Below are positions 1-7,964 of a stretch of DNA of 64,000 bases, in pieces. The translations under genes were made by a program, and so were the position numbers. Each line of letters opens with the position of its first letter. The stretch's first letter is position 1. This stretch comes from JADJNW01 sp964517145 (lineage in GTDB: Bacteria > Bacteroidota > Bacteroidia > Chitinophagales > Saprospiraceae), in assembly GCA_964517145.1 (NCBI GenBank), contig CAZFBN010000001.1, positions 1 to 64,000 of the forward strand. Direction: 5' to 3'. The notes under the pieces were generated by a model. It saw only the letters and a program-made list of their open reading frames with translations. It did no database searches and was not told the origin of the DNA.

Positions 1-65
1 CGCGTAGAGCGTTCCATGATGGAGCGAATCTGCGCGAGGTCGTTTTGAGGATCGAGTTTGGTCAT
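1..65 (-). CDS. N-terminal fragment of an unidentified protein, cut by the window edge
   Basis: Only the first 21 codons are present, starting at the ATG complementary to 63-65; the gene continues to the left of the window. The peptide begins MTKLDPQNDLAQIRSIMERS. A start of this style (a short acidic segment, then an IRSIMERS-like helix) occurs in Bacteroidota membrane proteins of unknown role, but 21 residues cannot establish the family. A Bacteroidota-type promoter lies just upstream at 83-113, which supports the start. Function unknown. Confidence 0.5.
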   Translation of the reverse strand, partial: MTKLDPQNDLAQIRSIMERST

Positions 66-82
66 AAAAGCACTTTGCGATA

Positions 83-113
83 CAAAGTTAATTTATTGCA
101 TTGGAAATTCCAA
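83..113 (-). promoter_or_regulatory. Predicted Bacteroidota promoter for the truncated gene at 1-65
   Basis: On the minus strand the -7 element TAACTTTG (complement of 83-90) matches TAnnTTTG. A TTG (complement of 111-113) lies 20 nt upstream as the -33 element. Transcription would start near 76, about 10 nt before the ATG at 65. The rest of the gap 66-264 holds only the operator before the methyltransferase gene. Confidence 0.45.
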
Positions 114-233
114 GAAAAAGAGAGATTAAAGGAATAATTTTTTAAAATACATCTATAAATTCAACCAGCATACAACTCTTATTGTTCATCTCAGTAATAT
201 TCTTGAAAAAACAAAACTTTCTTGTTATTTTCG

Positions 234-251
234 CATACTACAATTAGCATT
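234..251 (+). promoter_or_regulatory. Candidate controller operator upstream of the methyltransferase gene
   Basis: The sequence CATACTACAATTAGCATT matches 16 of 18 bases of the motif at 1985-2002 before the controller gene. Its core CTACAATTAG is a one-mismatch version of the dyad CTAA-N2-TTAG. It ends 13 bp before the methyltransferase ATG at 265, so a bound HTH dimer could repress or modulate the methylase. Similarity and position are seen; binding is inferred. Confidence 0.6.
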
Positions 252-264
252 AAATCTTATTCTG

Positions 265-1113
265 ATGTTAGAAAGTGTAAAAGAAGTGCTAGGCAATCCT
301 TTTTATGAAAATGACGGTGTCATTATCTATAATATGGATTGTGTAGAAGGTTTGGAGAAACTAAATGGAAAAATAAAAATAGACGCTACGGTGACGAGCC
401 CTCCTTATAATATAGGCAAGGAGTACGAAGATATTTTACATTTGGATAGATACATTACTTGGTTAAGTGAAATAATTAGTCAAATATATTCAATAACTAA
501 AGCAAACGGTACTTTCATTTTAAATGTAGGCTATTTAAAGGTAGAAGGTAAAGGTAGAGCGATCCCTATTCCTTATCTTTTGTGGGATAAAATAAAATTT
601 TACTTAAATCAAGAGATTGTATGGAATTACGGCGCCGGCGTTGCATCTAAAAATTATTTATCTCCACGTAATGAAAAAATCCTTTGGTATATAAAAGATT
701 CAAATGATTACACCTTTAATCTTGATCCAATTAGAGACCCTGATGTAAAATATCCAAATCAAAAAAAGAATGGAAAACTTCGATGTAATACATTAGGAAA
801 GAATCCATCTGATGTTTGGCAAATTGCAAAAGTTACTTCAGGTGCCAATCGCTCTTCCGAGGAGAGAACCAGTCATCCAGCTCAATTTCCTGAAGACTTG
901 ATATCAAGAATTGTTTTAGGTTTTACCAATGAAAATGATCTGATCTTGGATCCTTTTATCGGGTCAGGCACAACGGCAAGTGTATCAATGCTAAATAACC
1001 GCAAATGTATTGGCTTTGAAATTAATACTGACTATTGTGAAACAATTAAAACCAGATTAGAAAGGACGAGAAAAGCGATCCAATACAAAGAACAAACGCC
1101 AACTCTTTTTTAG
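265..1113 (+). CDS. Type II DNA methyltransferase, beta class (probably N4-cytosine, ScaI-like system)
   Basis: An S-adenosylmethionine-dependent methyltransferase of 282 residues that should protect host DNA from the neighbouring endonuclease. The catalytic motif IV TSPPYN is at residues 44-49 and the AdoMet motif DPFIGSGTT at 229-237, followed by FEI at 251-253. Motif IV before motif I is the beta-class order. TSPPY is typical of N4-cytosine enzymes but also occurs in some N6-adenine enzymes, so the base is not certain. The gene converges on the endonuclease with 7 bp between stop codons, and a motif shared with the controller promoter lies just upstream. The cytosine assignment rests partly on the ScaI-like partner, since ScaI-type systems methylate AGTACT. 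The sequence looks intact. Confidence 0.85.
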   Translation: MLESVKEVLGNPFYENDGVIIYNMDCVEGLEKLNGKIKIDATVTSPPYNIGKEYEDILHLDRYITWLSEIISQIYSITKANGTFILNVGYLKVEGKGRAIPIPYLLWDKIKFYLNQEIVWNYGAGVASKNYLSPRNEKILWYIKDSNDYTFNLDPIRDPDVKYPNQKKNGKLRCNTLGKNPSDVWQIAKVTSGANRSSEERTSHPAQFPEDLISRIVLGFTNENDLILDPFIGSGTTASVSMLNNRKCIGFEINTDYCETIKTRLERTRKAIQYKEQTPTLF

Positions 1114-1120
1114 TTTGTAA

Positions 1121-1714
1121 TCAGCTATTTAAATATATTGTTTTTAATTTATATTTGTAAGCTTCCGGACGTAATCTTGCTTGCTGTCCAGTTGCAGCGA
1201 TTTGTGCGACCCAATCAGAATGCTCCAAGTAACCAAATCTTATAATCCTCACTAATGGTAGTTCTTTGCTACTTTTTGAAAATTTAGAAAAGTTGACCGT
1301 AATATAATATCCATCTTTTTCTTTATTAGCATTGCTAAGATTTGGTTGTGCATAGCTTCTATTTCCAAAAATTTGGGTAGAATTTGATGAGCATTTTATT
1401 TCAATGCTTAAAGAACTATTTAAAATATGATGTACATCTTTTTCATTTTTATTTACACCCACCCTAAAATATGCTTTATGTTTTGATGAAATATAATGCG
1501 CAATTAATTCGTGAAGGAAAAAGCTTATAATTTGTGGTGACGGGAAAATATCCTTTCCAATAGAAAACAAACCAATTTTAGAAGTAAAAATGTCTTCCCA
1601 AGATTTCAAAACAACCGCTACGATTTCTTCTTCAGATAAAGGATGGGCTGCTATCAAGGAATCTGTAATGTCTTGCCATTCAGAAAAATCTTTATTTGTA
1701 TAAGGGGAATGCAT
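1121..1714 (-). CDS. ScaI-family type II restriction endonuclease
   Basis: A 197-residue protein that I recognise as similar to the ScaI endonuclease family, which cuts AGTACT. A PD-(D/E)xK-like active site is visible as Asp93 followed by Glu105-Ile-Lys107, then a Ser/Asn-rich stretch and an NRSYAQ segment at about 118-123. The C-terminal segment with ATGQQARLRPEAYKY also fits that family from memory. The start codon overlaps the stop of the upstream controller gene as TAATG, so the two are translationally coupled. The specificity is inferred from family resemblance, not from residues shown to contact DNA. AGTACT does occur in the window, for example near 48578 and 55850, so methylation would be needed. 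Confidence 0.75.
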   Translation of the reverse strand: MHSPYTNKDFSEWQDITDSLIAAHPLSEEEIVAVVLKSWEDIFTSKIGLFSIGKDIFPSPQIISFFLHELIAHYISSKHKAYFRVGVNKNEKDVHHILNSSLSIEIKCSSNSTQIFGNRSYAQPNLSNANKEKDGYYITVNFSKFSKSSKELPLVRIIRFGYLEHSDWVAQIAATGQQARLRPEAYKYKLKTIYLNS

Positions 1715-1935
1715 TATTCAAACTTTAATAGTTCATCAACAGGGATTTCTAAGGCAATGGCTAATTTTTCAAGACTTACTAATGTTATATTTTTTTCGGC
1801 TCTTTCAATCATGCCAATGTAAGTTCTATGCAAGTTCGCTTTAAATGCTAACTCCTCCTGAGATAAATGTCTGGACTTTCTTATCTCTCGAATTTTATTT
1901 CCGAATTTGATAAGAATTTCTTCTTTAACTAGCAT
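1714..1935 (-). CDS. Restriction-modification controller (C) protein, XRE-type HTH
   Basis: A 73-residue protein that is almost entirely one helix-turn-helix domain (about residues 9-64, with LSQEELAFKANLHRTYIGMI as the recognition region). This is the usual size and fold of C proteins that time restriction-modification expression by binding as dimers. It is the first gene of an operon with the endonuclease (TAATG overlap). Two perfect inverted copies of a dyad motif lie at its promoter, one touching the start codon, and a third copy precedes the methyltransferase gene. This fits autoregulation: activation from the distal site and repression from the proximal one. The regulatory logic is inferred. 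Confidence 0.85.
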   Translation of the reverse strand: MLVKEEILIKFGNKIREIRKSRHLSQEELAFKANLHRTYIGMIERAEKNITLVSLEKLAIALEIPVDELLKFE

Positions 1936-1950
1936 TGCTAACTTTAGTAT
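1936..1950 (-). promoter_or_regulatory. Proximal controller operator, abutting the C start codon
   Basis: TGCTAACTTTAGTAT is the exact reverse complement of 1986-2000, forming a 15-bp perfect inverted repeat with 35 bp between the arms. The core CTAACTTTAG is itself a CTAA-N2-TTAG dyad. The arm ends one base before the ATG at 1935-1933, where a bound dimer would block transcription or translation initiation. Confidence 0.65.
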
Positions 1951-1984
1951 TCACAATATTAAGGATACATTCAGGTTTTGGCAA

Positions 1985-2002
1985 CATACTAAAGTTAGCA
2001 TT
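1985..2002 (-). promoter_or_regulatory. Distal controller operator
   Basis: CATACTAAAGTTAGCATT lies 50-67 bp upstream of the controller start and contains the perfect dyad CTAAAGTTAG. Its first part (1986-2000) pairs exactly with 1936-1950, and the whole matches the site at 234-251 in 16 of 18 positions. The promoter probably lies between the two operators, but no clear TAnnTTTG element was seen there. Confidence 0.65.
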
Positions 2003-2065
2003 TTGCGAAAATTATATTTTTACATTTGTAAAGAAACTATTTGATAAGTTAATTTGAAGCTGTAT

Positions 2066-2539
2066 TTACTCTTTCGCAGGTCGGAATAAATGCTTGGTTT
2101 TGAATGGTTTAAATCCGTGCCGCTCATAAAACTGAATGGTTTTGGCTTTGGTAGCGCCGACTTCCAGTTCATAAGCCATTTCATTATACTTACGTTCTTT
2201 AAACAATGTTTGAAAAAAATGACTGGCGATGCCTTGCCCGCGATACGCTTCCTTGACTAATAATTCATCAACGATGAGCATGCGCCCGCCAAATTCATTA
2301 CTCCAGAACCAAGTCAAAATGGCGTAACCGATCACTTGGCTATTTAGTTCAAATATAATAATGTCGCCAACTTCAGGGTGAGTGGTCATCGTTTCTACGG
2401 TGCGAACGATCTGCTCGCGCGTCATTGCGCCTACGGTAGTAGCGGCGTCATCGGCGTAGAGTTCAAAAATCATGTTTTTCAATTCCGAGAAGTCTTCCGG
2501 GCGATAAGAACGAAAAGAAATGGCTTGCATGTTACGCAT
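2066..2539 (-). CDS. GNAT-family N-acetyltransferase
   Basis: A 157-residue single-domain acetyltransferase that would use acetyl-CoA to modify an unknown amine. The acetyl-CoA pyrophosphate-binding motif A is visible as Arg100-Gly-Gln-Gly-Ile-Ala105, preceded by a beta strand (MLIVDELLV) and followed by a helix. The C-terminal FYERHGFKP segment is the usual motif B end. An internal ATG three codons in (start 2530) is equally plausible. The substrate cannot be read from the sequence. It stands alone between the restriction-modification cassette and a secreted protein gene. Confidence 0.85.
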   Translation of the reverse strand: MRNMQAISFRSYRPEDFSELKNMIFELYADDAATTVGAMTREQIVRTVETMTTHPEVGDIIIFELNSQVIGYAILTWFWSNEFGGRMLIVDELLVKEAYRGQGIASHFFQTLFKERKYNEMAYELEVGATKAKTIQFYERHGFKPFKTKHLFRPAKE

Positions 2540-2609
2540 TTTTTATAAAAGAGATGGCAAAATTAGCGCAATTCATTTTAATATTAAAATTTCTTTCTAA
2601 ATATTACCT

Positions 2610-4223
2610 TTAACGAATCAAAGTAAATGCCCCCGAAAATTGCCGCTCTATTCCATCATCCATTATTACATTTACTAAATAAACATAAACCCCATTTGGT
2701 GCAGGTTTGCCTTTGAAAAAGCCGTCCCAACCTGTCGCTGCATCATTGGGAGCTATATTTTGCCTTTGAAAAACAAGATCGCCCCAGCGATTAAATATTT
2801 GCAAATTGCTAATTTGTTTTAAATCTGAATCACCAAAAATAATAAAAGTATCATTATTACCGTCGCTATTGGGAGAAAATGCCGTTGGTTTAAAAATTTT
2901 ATAATACTGTAAATCTAAGAAAACCAGACTATCACATCCATACACGGATTGTAATGTAATATTGCGCGTACCAGCTTGATTGTATTTGTAAGGTCCGACA
3001 TGATAATATTCTCCTTCAAAAATTTTAGCCGCCACCGTATCATAAGTTTCATCGACTACCCGAAGGTTCAATTGAATGAAGCTGTCGCAATTTTCAGCAG
3101 TTTTCAGGATTGTTTTATACTGCCCGCTTTTTGTAATAATCTGATTATGAAAGTTATATCGCTCATCTTTACAAATTACCACGTCCACCTGCGTAGCAAA
3201 GGTAGGAATGCGATGCGCGTAAGGACGCGTGATGCGACATGATGCGGGACCAATAATGCGCACCACATAATTGCCATCGCCACTGTCAACCTGCAAATCA
3301 TGCTTCGTTTCCCCTACCAACGCAACGCCGTCCTTAAACCATTGGTATTGCAAGCTATCATAATGTGGAACTTGTAAAGTAAAATCATTTGAACAGGGGT
3401 GCCCTTGAGTTGTGATTTCAAATTCAAAAGCGCGAGAATCTGCCAAAATTAAATTATCAAAATAATAATAAATATCGCCGGACGCTGCTACATCGGTACA
3501 ATCCGGACCAATGGCAATCGCATAAATATCTTCGGTCGGTCTTGCCGTAAGACTCACTTTTATCCAATTGTTGACACCACTCACCGCTGTTCTGCCCAAC
3601 TCCTTCCAGCCAGGACCATTGGTTGGGCAGCCATAATTCGTATTACCCAATCCAAAAGGAAGATATTTACAATCGGATGAGCCATAAAATACTACATTGG
3701 TAGGCGGCGACACCACCGTATTGACAAAACCAATGTAAAATTCAAAACGATAGGTCGTACCAATGCGCAGCGGCGAAGTCAAACACGCCCCTGTGTATTC
3801 TTTCCAGCCAGGCTGTACATTGCCGCCACCAAATCTGCCATTGCGAAAACCTACAATTCCATTGCCATCTGGAATGGGCATTGGCGGCGGAAGGTGATCC
3901 CAACCAAACCAGCCGCAGGTATTCAAATAATCAGTGGTTGCCTCCGAAGCTTGAATCCAGGTCTTCGCACAATTGAGCTGACTGCGATTGCTCGGGCAGC
4001 AGTTCATTTCTTCAAATGAAGGATTGGGAATCAAAGAAATAGGCTTCACTTCTGGGCATTTGCATTCGAGGTCGTTGAGGTCAACCAAGCCATCCCCGTC
4101 ATCGTCTATTGCATTTTCACAAATTTCTACGCCACTGGGTTGCTGCGTCATTTCCATGATGCGGGCAAAAAAAGGCAATAAAAAAACCATTCCAATAAAC
4201 GAAAAGCGCAAGGGACGATTCAT
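2610..4223 (-). CDS. Secreted protein with gliding-motility-type (T9SS type B) C-terminal domain
   Basis: A cell-surface or secreted protein of 537 residues when started at the ATG at 4223, which puts a signal peptide (MNRPLRFSFIGMVFLLPFFA) at the N-terminus; longer upstream readings lack one. Soon after the signal comes an acidic Asp-rich loop (AIDDDGDGLVDLNDLEC) resembling calcium-binding thrombospondin-type-3 or Dx[DN]xDG repeats. The middle has a Cys-rich region and beta-sandwich/Ig-like stretches. The last 90 or so residues (FKPTAFSPNSDGNNDTF to GAFTLIR) are the gliding-motility-associated C-terminal domain used as a type IX secretion signal. The role at the surface is unknown, possibly adhesion or carbohydrate binding. 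Confidence 0.85.
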   Translation of the reverse strand: MNRPLRFSFIGMVFLLPFFARIMEMTQQPSGVEICENAIDDDGDGLVDLNDLECKCPEVKPISLIPNPSFEEMNCCPSNRSQLNCAKTWIQASEATTDYLNTCGWFGWDHLPPPMPIPDGNGIVGFRNGRFGGGNVQPGWKEYTGACLTSPLRIGTTYRFEFYIGFVNTVVSPPTNVVFYGSSDCKYLPFGLGNTNYGCPTNGPGWKELGRTAVSGVNNWIKVSLTARPTEDIYAIAIGPDCTDVAASGDIYYYFDNLILADSRAFEFEITTQGHPCSNDFTLQVPHYDSLQYQWFKDGVALVGETKHDLQVDSGDGNYVVRIIGPASCRITRPYAHRIPTFATQVDVVICKDERYNFHNQIITKSGQYKTILKTAENCDSFIQLNLRVVDETYDTVAAKIFEGEYYHVGPYKYNQAGTRNITLQSVYGCDSLVFLDLQYYKIFKPTAFSPNSDGNNDTFIIFGDSDLKQISNLQIFNRWGDLVFQRQNIAPNDAATGWDGFFKGKPAPNGVYVYLVNVIMDDGIERQFSGAFTLIR

Positions 4224-4362
4224 GGCTGCTGATTTAAGTGTTTCCTCCAAATATACTGAATACCTGTTATTTATACCTTGTCTTAATATTTGAAATGTCG
4301 GCATTTAGCCAAATTATTGTTTAAACATTAGAGTATTAAAGGCATATTAAATTGACACTGCC

Positions 4363-5220
4363 TCACCTTAAATCAATATGCCGCTGTTTAAAACGCAAAG
4401 GATTCTCTCCCGTCACTTTTTTAAAAGTGCGATTAAAATAGGATAAACTTTCAAATCCACATTCAAAGCACACTTCCGTTACATTTTTATCTTGTAATAA
4501 TAATTTTTTGGCTTGATTAATGCGATATTGATTTAAAAACTCGGTAAATGTCATGCGGGTCATTTTTTTAAAATAGCGGCAAAAAGCAGCTTTGGTTAAA
4601 TGCGACAATCTTGTAACTTCTTCTAATTCAATTGTTTGCTGATAATTACTTTCAATAAATTGATAAATTCGGCGGAGGCGCTCCTGTTCTTTTAGTTTGT
4701 AATGGTGTACGTAAGGTTGTGAATGAATCTCCTGCATATCCGACGCGGTAGATAATATTTGAAAAATCTTCAATATTTCAATCAACTGTTCAAATTGAGA
4801 TAAAGTCGGAAAAATTTTTAATCGTTCACCAACGATTTTCTTGGTTTCTCCTTTGAAATACAAGCCTTTACGCGCTTTATCAAACAAGGATTGAATGGTA
4901 TTTAATTCCGGGATATTCGGAAATGCAGCTTGTAAAAAATCTTCGCGCATTTGCACCACAATCTTTACATAATCGGTTTTGACGCCATAATCCAGATTCA
5001 AATGCGGAATATTCGACCCGATGAACACCAGATCGCTGCCCTCGTAGCGCTCGATGTGCTCGCCCACGTGGCGCGTGCCACTGCCGCTCACAAGTTCGAT
5101 AAAAGTCAACTCATACTCCGGATGAAAATGCCAATAGTAAAAATCATTGAGTCGGGGCGACACCAAAATGCGAAAAGAGCTGCCGGGCGCGGGTTCGATG
5201 CTTTCGAGTTGAAGTTTCAT
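4363..5220 (-). CDS. AraC-family transcriptional regulator with cupin sensor
   Basis: A 285-residue regulator. The N-terminal half is a cupin-like ligand-binding domain with an HFHPEYEL metal/sugar-pocket motif near residue 31. The C-terminal 100 residues hold two helix-turn-helices in the AraC arrangement (IELEEVTRLSHLTKAAFCRYFKK, then VTEVCFECGFESLSYFNRTFKK). The gene is divergent from the PhyH dioxygenase with 150 bp between starts, so it probably controls the plus-strand row that ends with the FucP-type transporter. AraC proteins with this cupin often sense sugars; the ligand here is inferred only from context. Confidence 0.88.
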   Translation of the reverse strand: MKLQLESIEPAPGSSFRILVSPRLNDFYYWHFHPEYELTFIELVSGSGTRHVGEHIERYEGSDLVFIGSNIPHLNLDYGVKTDYVKIVVQMREDFLQAAFPNIPELNTIQSLFDKARKGLYFKGETKKIVGERLKIFPTLSQFEQLIEILKIFQILSTASDMQEIHSQPYVHHYKLKEQERLRRIYQFIESNYQQTIELEEVTRLSHLTKAAFCRYFKKMTRMTFTEFLNQYRINQAKKLLLQDKNVTEVCFECGFESLSYFNRTFKKVTGENPLRFKQRHIDLR

Positions 5221-5370
5221 AAGCCGGTATTTTCATTTTATTTCCTTTTTAATCATTTCAATTTTCGTAAAAATATCAATATTGTTCAAAAAATGGCAAC
5301 TATTGGGCTAGCTTTTTCCTATTGGTTTATTGCATCTTTGTATCATTCATTAACATAAAATTTCAAAAAG

Positions 5371-6369
5371 ATGGAACGCCTCGAAACAAATACCATGAAT
5401 GCTACAATGGCTCCCAATATGATTCCGAATAATGCCCACACCGATATTCCGGGCAACCCTTCCACCGCAACCAGCAGTAAAATCAAATTGAACGACCGCT
5501 CGAATGGCAAGCCTTTGCGCGTGTTGTCTGAGGAAGATTGGCAATTTTGGATGCATAATGGCTATATCATTATAAAAAATGCGGTGCCGAAGGAGCAAGT
5601 CGCTCGTACTGCCGCATTTTTATGGGAATTTGAAGAAAAAGACCCGAATGATCCGGCAACCTGGTACGCGCCGCCCCGCGCCGAAATGAAGATGAAAGAA
5701 TTGACCGGCACAGGCATGGTGGAGGTGTATAATCACCAGTATTTGTGGGATAATCGGCAGATGCAGCGCGTGTATGATGCCTTTGTGGACATCTGGGGCA
5801 CCGAAAAATTGTGGGTGACGATTGATCGCGCGAATTTGAACTTCCCGATTCGTCCGGGTTTTGAATATAAAGGTTTTATTCACTGGGATTATGATCCTGA
5901 AACAAAGCCGCAAAACGTACAGGGTGTGTTGGCATTGGCGGATCAGACCGATGAAAATATGGGTGGGTTTCAGTGTATCCCGGAATTATTTAGAACGTAT
6001 GATACCTGGAAATTAACGCAACCCGCTGATCGTGATCGTTTTAAACCAGATATTACCGGATTTGAAGATCAATTGGTAAAAGTAAAAATGGAAGCCGGTG
6101 ATTTATTAATTTTTCACAGTTGCCAGCCGCACGGCATCCGCCCAAATTTATCACAAGATAAAGTAAGAATGGCGCAGTACATTTCCATGATGCCCGCCGA
6201 AGAAGACAATCAAGCCCTGCGTGAGTGGCGCATCCGCTCGTGGCGCGACCGCATTGCACCTGAAGGCTATGCATTTCCTGGTGATCCACGGAATTGGGAG
6301 CAGACAAAATATTCGACAGCGGAATTGAGTCCGTTGGGCAGAAAATTATTAGGTTTGGATAATTGGTAG
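5371..6369 (+). CDS. Phytanoyl-CoA dioxygenase (PhyH) family Fe(II)/2-oxoglutarate oxygenase
   Basis: A 332-residue oxygenase expected to hydroxylate a small molecule using Fe(II), O2 and 2-oxoglutarate. The iron ligands are visible as His171-Trp-Asp173 (HWDYDPE) and His254 (QPHGIRPN), with Arg257 placed to bind 2-oxoglutarate. The length is typical of the bacterial PhyH family. The first 30 or so residues are low in complexity, and ATG codons at 5395 and 5407 could be the true start. It is divergent from an AraC regulator and followed by an aldo-keto reductase. The substrate is unknown; a sugar- or lipid-derived compound is possible given the nearby transporter. Confidence 0.85.
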   Translation: MERLETNTMNATMAPNMIPNNAHTDIPGNPSTATSSKIKLNDRSNGKPLRVLSEEDWQFWMHNGYIIIKNAVPKEQVARTAAFLWEFEEKDPNDPATWYAPPRAEMKMKELTGTGMVEVYNHQYLWDNRQMQRVYDAFVDIWGTEKLWVTIDRANLNFPIRPGFEYKGFIHWDYDPETKPQNVQGVLALADQTDENMGGFQCIPELFRTYDTWKLTQPADRDRFKPDITGFEDQLVKVKMEAGDLLIFHSCQPHGIRPNLSQDKVRMAQYISMMPAEEDNQALREWRIRSWRDRIAPEGYAFPGDPRNWEQTKYSTAELSPLGRKLLGLDNW

Positions 6370-6452
6370 AGGGTAGTTGGTAGAGGGTAGAGCGACTGCC
6401 CAAGCGACGTGTGCGTCCCTCTACCCTATTCCCTCTACCAATTACCCTCTAC
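6364..6452. repeat. Imperfect inverted repeat of TAGAGGGTA words
   Basis: The gap between the dioxygenase and reductase genes is filled by iterations of GGTAGAGGGTAG on the left (about 6364-6391) and their complements CTCTACCC and CCTCTACCAATTACCCTC on the right (about 6418-6452), around a roughly 26-nt loop. The transcript could form a long hairpin. It is one of several word-iterating intergenic hairpins in the window. Confidence 0.7.
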
Positions 6453-6465
6453 AAAATATAACAAC

Positions 6466-7281
6466 ATGCAGCAAATCTTTACAACACTTAATAATGGTAT
6501 CACCATGCCGTTATTAGGTTTAGGTGTTTATAATATGTATCATAACGAGGCAGAAATGGCGGTGGGACAAGCGCTGGAAATCGGCTATCGCTTAATTGAT
6601 ACGGCTTCTATATACCGGAATGAAACAGAAATTGGCAATGCCATTCGCAATAGTGCCGTGCCGCGCGAGGAAATTTTTTTAACAACAAAAGTCGGCAACG
6701 GCGATCAGGGATTTGATAAAACATTACATGCTTTTGATGTAAGTAGTAAAAAACTGAATGCAGATTATATTGATTTGTACCTCGTGCATTGGCCCCTGCA
6801 AGCGACGCGGCGCGAGACATGGCGGGCATTGGAGCGATTGTATCAGGAAAAACGTGTGCGGGCGATTGGCGTAGCGAATTATTTAGTGCCATTTTTAAAT
6901 GAATTACAAACTTACGCCGAAGTGGTGCCCGTCGTGGATCAGGTAGAATTTAGCCCTTATTTATTTTTAGAAGATTTATTAAAAATGTGTAAAGAAAGAG
7001 ACATTGTATTACAAGCTTATACTCCATTGGTGCGCGGCGAGAAGCTACATGATCCAAAATTAGTACAATTGGCTGCAAAATATCATAAAACACCGGCACA
7101 AATTATCTTGCGCTGGGCAGTTCAACTGGGGGTTTCCACCATTCCAAAGTCCTCGAATCCAAAGCGTTTGCAGGAGAATTTTGACATTTGGGATTTTGAA
7201 ATATTACAAGAAGACATGCAACAACTAAATGGATTGAATGAAAATTATCGGGTGGTGGATGATCCGATGGAGATGTTGTAA
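6466..7281 (+). CDS. Aldo/keto reductase (NADPH-dependent)
   Basis: A 271-residue TIM-barrel oxidoreductase that reduces aldehydes or ketones, including sugars, with NADPH. The catalytic tetrad is visible: Asp45, Tyr50 (DTASIY), Lys75 (TTKVGN) and His108 (LVHWP). The C-terminal IPKSSNPKRLQENFDIWDFEI segment is the NADPH-binding region. The ATG at 6466 was chosen because the reading frame upstream of it runs through the intergenic repeat. It lies just downstream of the PhyH dioxygenase and probably shares its transcript. The substrate is not determinable. Confidence 0.88.
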   Translation: MQQIFTTLNNGITMPLLGLGVYNMYHNEAEMAVGQALEIGYRLIDTASIYRNETEIGNAIRNSAVPREEIFLTTKVGNGDQGFDKTLHAFDVSSKKLNADYIDLYLVHWPLQATRRETWRALERLYQEKRVRAIGVANYLVPFLNELQTYAEVVPVVDQVEFSPYLFLEDLLKMCKERDIVLQAYTPLVRGEKLHDPKLVQLAAKYHKTPAQIILRWAVQLGVSTIPKSSNPKRLQENFDIWDFEILQEDMQQLNGLNENYRVVDDPMEML

Positions 7282-7329
7282 AGTAAGTAATTACTCATTT
7301 CTAATTTATTATTTGACGTTACACTAGTG

Positions 7330-7380
7330 TTTGATAATCAAATTTTTCAACTTTTGGCTATTAAACTGCTCGACTACTTA
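7330..7380 (+). repeat. Intergenic element shared with 60450-60507 (copy A)
   Basis: This stretch begins with the palindrome TTTGATAATCAAA, followed by ACTTTTGG, TATTAA and CTGCTCGACTACTTA. The same modules in the same order occur at 60450-60507 before the cruF-like gene; only a 6-nt insertion and scattered substitutions separate the two. Both copies lie on the plus strand about 40-60 bp before a start codon. Confidence 0.6.
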
Positions 7381-7435
7381 CATAGGTTTAAATAATTAAA
7401 ATCAACAATATTATATAACATTTTACATTTGCAAT

Positions 7436-7840
7436 ATGAGATTAAAATTAACTTACTGCCTGCTTTTTGCTGCACTTTGCTTTTCTAACACTGCCTGTAA
7501 TAAGGCGTTTAATCAAAATAAAATGTCGGAAAACGAAAAATTACTGCGTCATGTGGTTATCTTTAAGTTCAAGGATAGCTCCTCACCGGAAGACGTCCAG
7601 AAAGTGGCGGATACCTTTGCGGATTTGAAAAATAAAATTCCGCAAATCGCTGATTTTGAGTGGGGTATCAATATGAGTAAGGAAAAACTGGATCAGGGTT
7701 TTACCCATTGTTTTATCCTGACTTTTAAGTCCGAACAAGATGCCGACGCCTATCAGGAACATCCGGCACATCGCAATTTCCAGCTGGTACTAGGTCCGCA
7801 TATGGAAAAAGTATTTGTTGTAGATTATTGGACGAAGTGA
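7436..7840 (+). CDS. Lipoprotein with Dabb (stress-responsive A/B barrel) domain
   Basis: A 134-residue protein with a lipoprotein signal (MRLKLTYCLLFAALCFSNTAC, Cys21 as the lipidated residue) followed by a dimeric alpha/beta-barrel (Dabb) domain. The family hallmark is the LLRHVVIFKFKDSSSPEDV start at about residue 36 and the ending HMEKVFVVDYWTK. Dabb domains form small ferredoxin-like dimers and often accompany sugar or polyketide metabolism, usually without a known reaction. A second ATG at codon 30 (MSENEKLL) would give a cytoplasmic form. It lies between an aldo-keto reductase and a sugar transporter. Confidence 0.8.
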   Translation: MRLKLTYCLLFAALCFSNTACNKAFNQNKMSENEKLLRHVVIFKFKDSSSPEDVQKVADTFADLKNKIPQIADFEWGINMSKEKLDQGFTHCFILTFKSEQDADAYQEHPAHRNFQLVLGPHMEKVFVVDYWTK

Positions 7841-7964
7841 AGACATAGAACACTAATAATCAATTATTAAGACATTAAACTTTATTTATTACTAAATAAA
7901 ACGACTATTATTAAAACAGTTTGTTACATTTTGCATATTATAATCAAAACCTAAAATCACATTC

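Noticed and set aside
7424..7431. TACATTTG as a promoter for the Dabb gene
   Set aside because: It lies 4 bp from the ATG with no -33 partner at the right distance; it would need a leaderless transcript.
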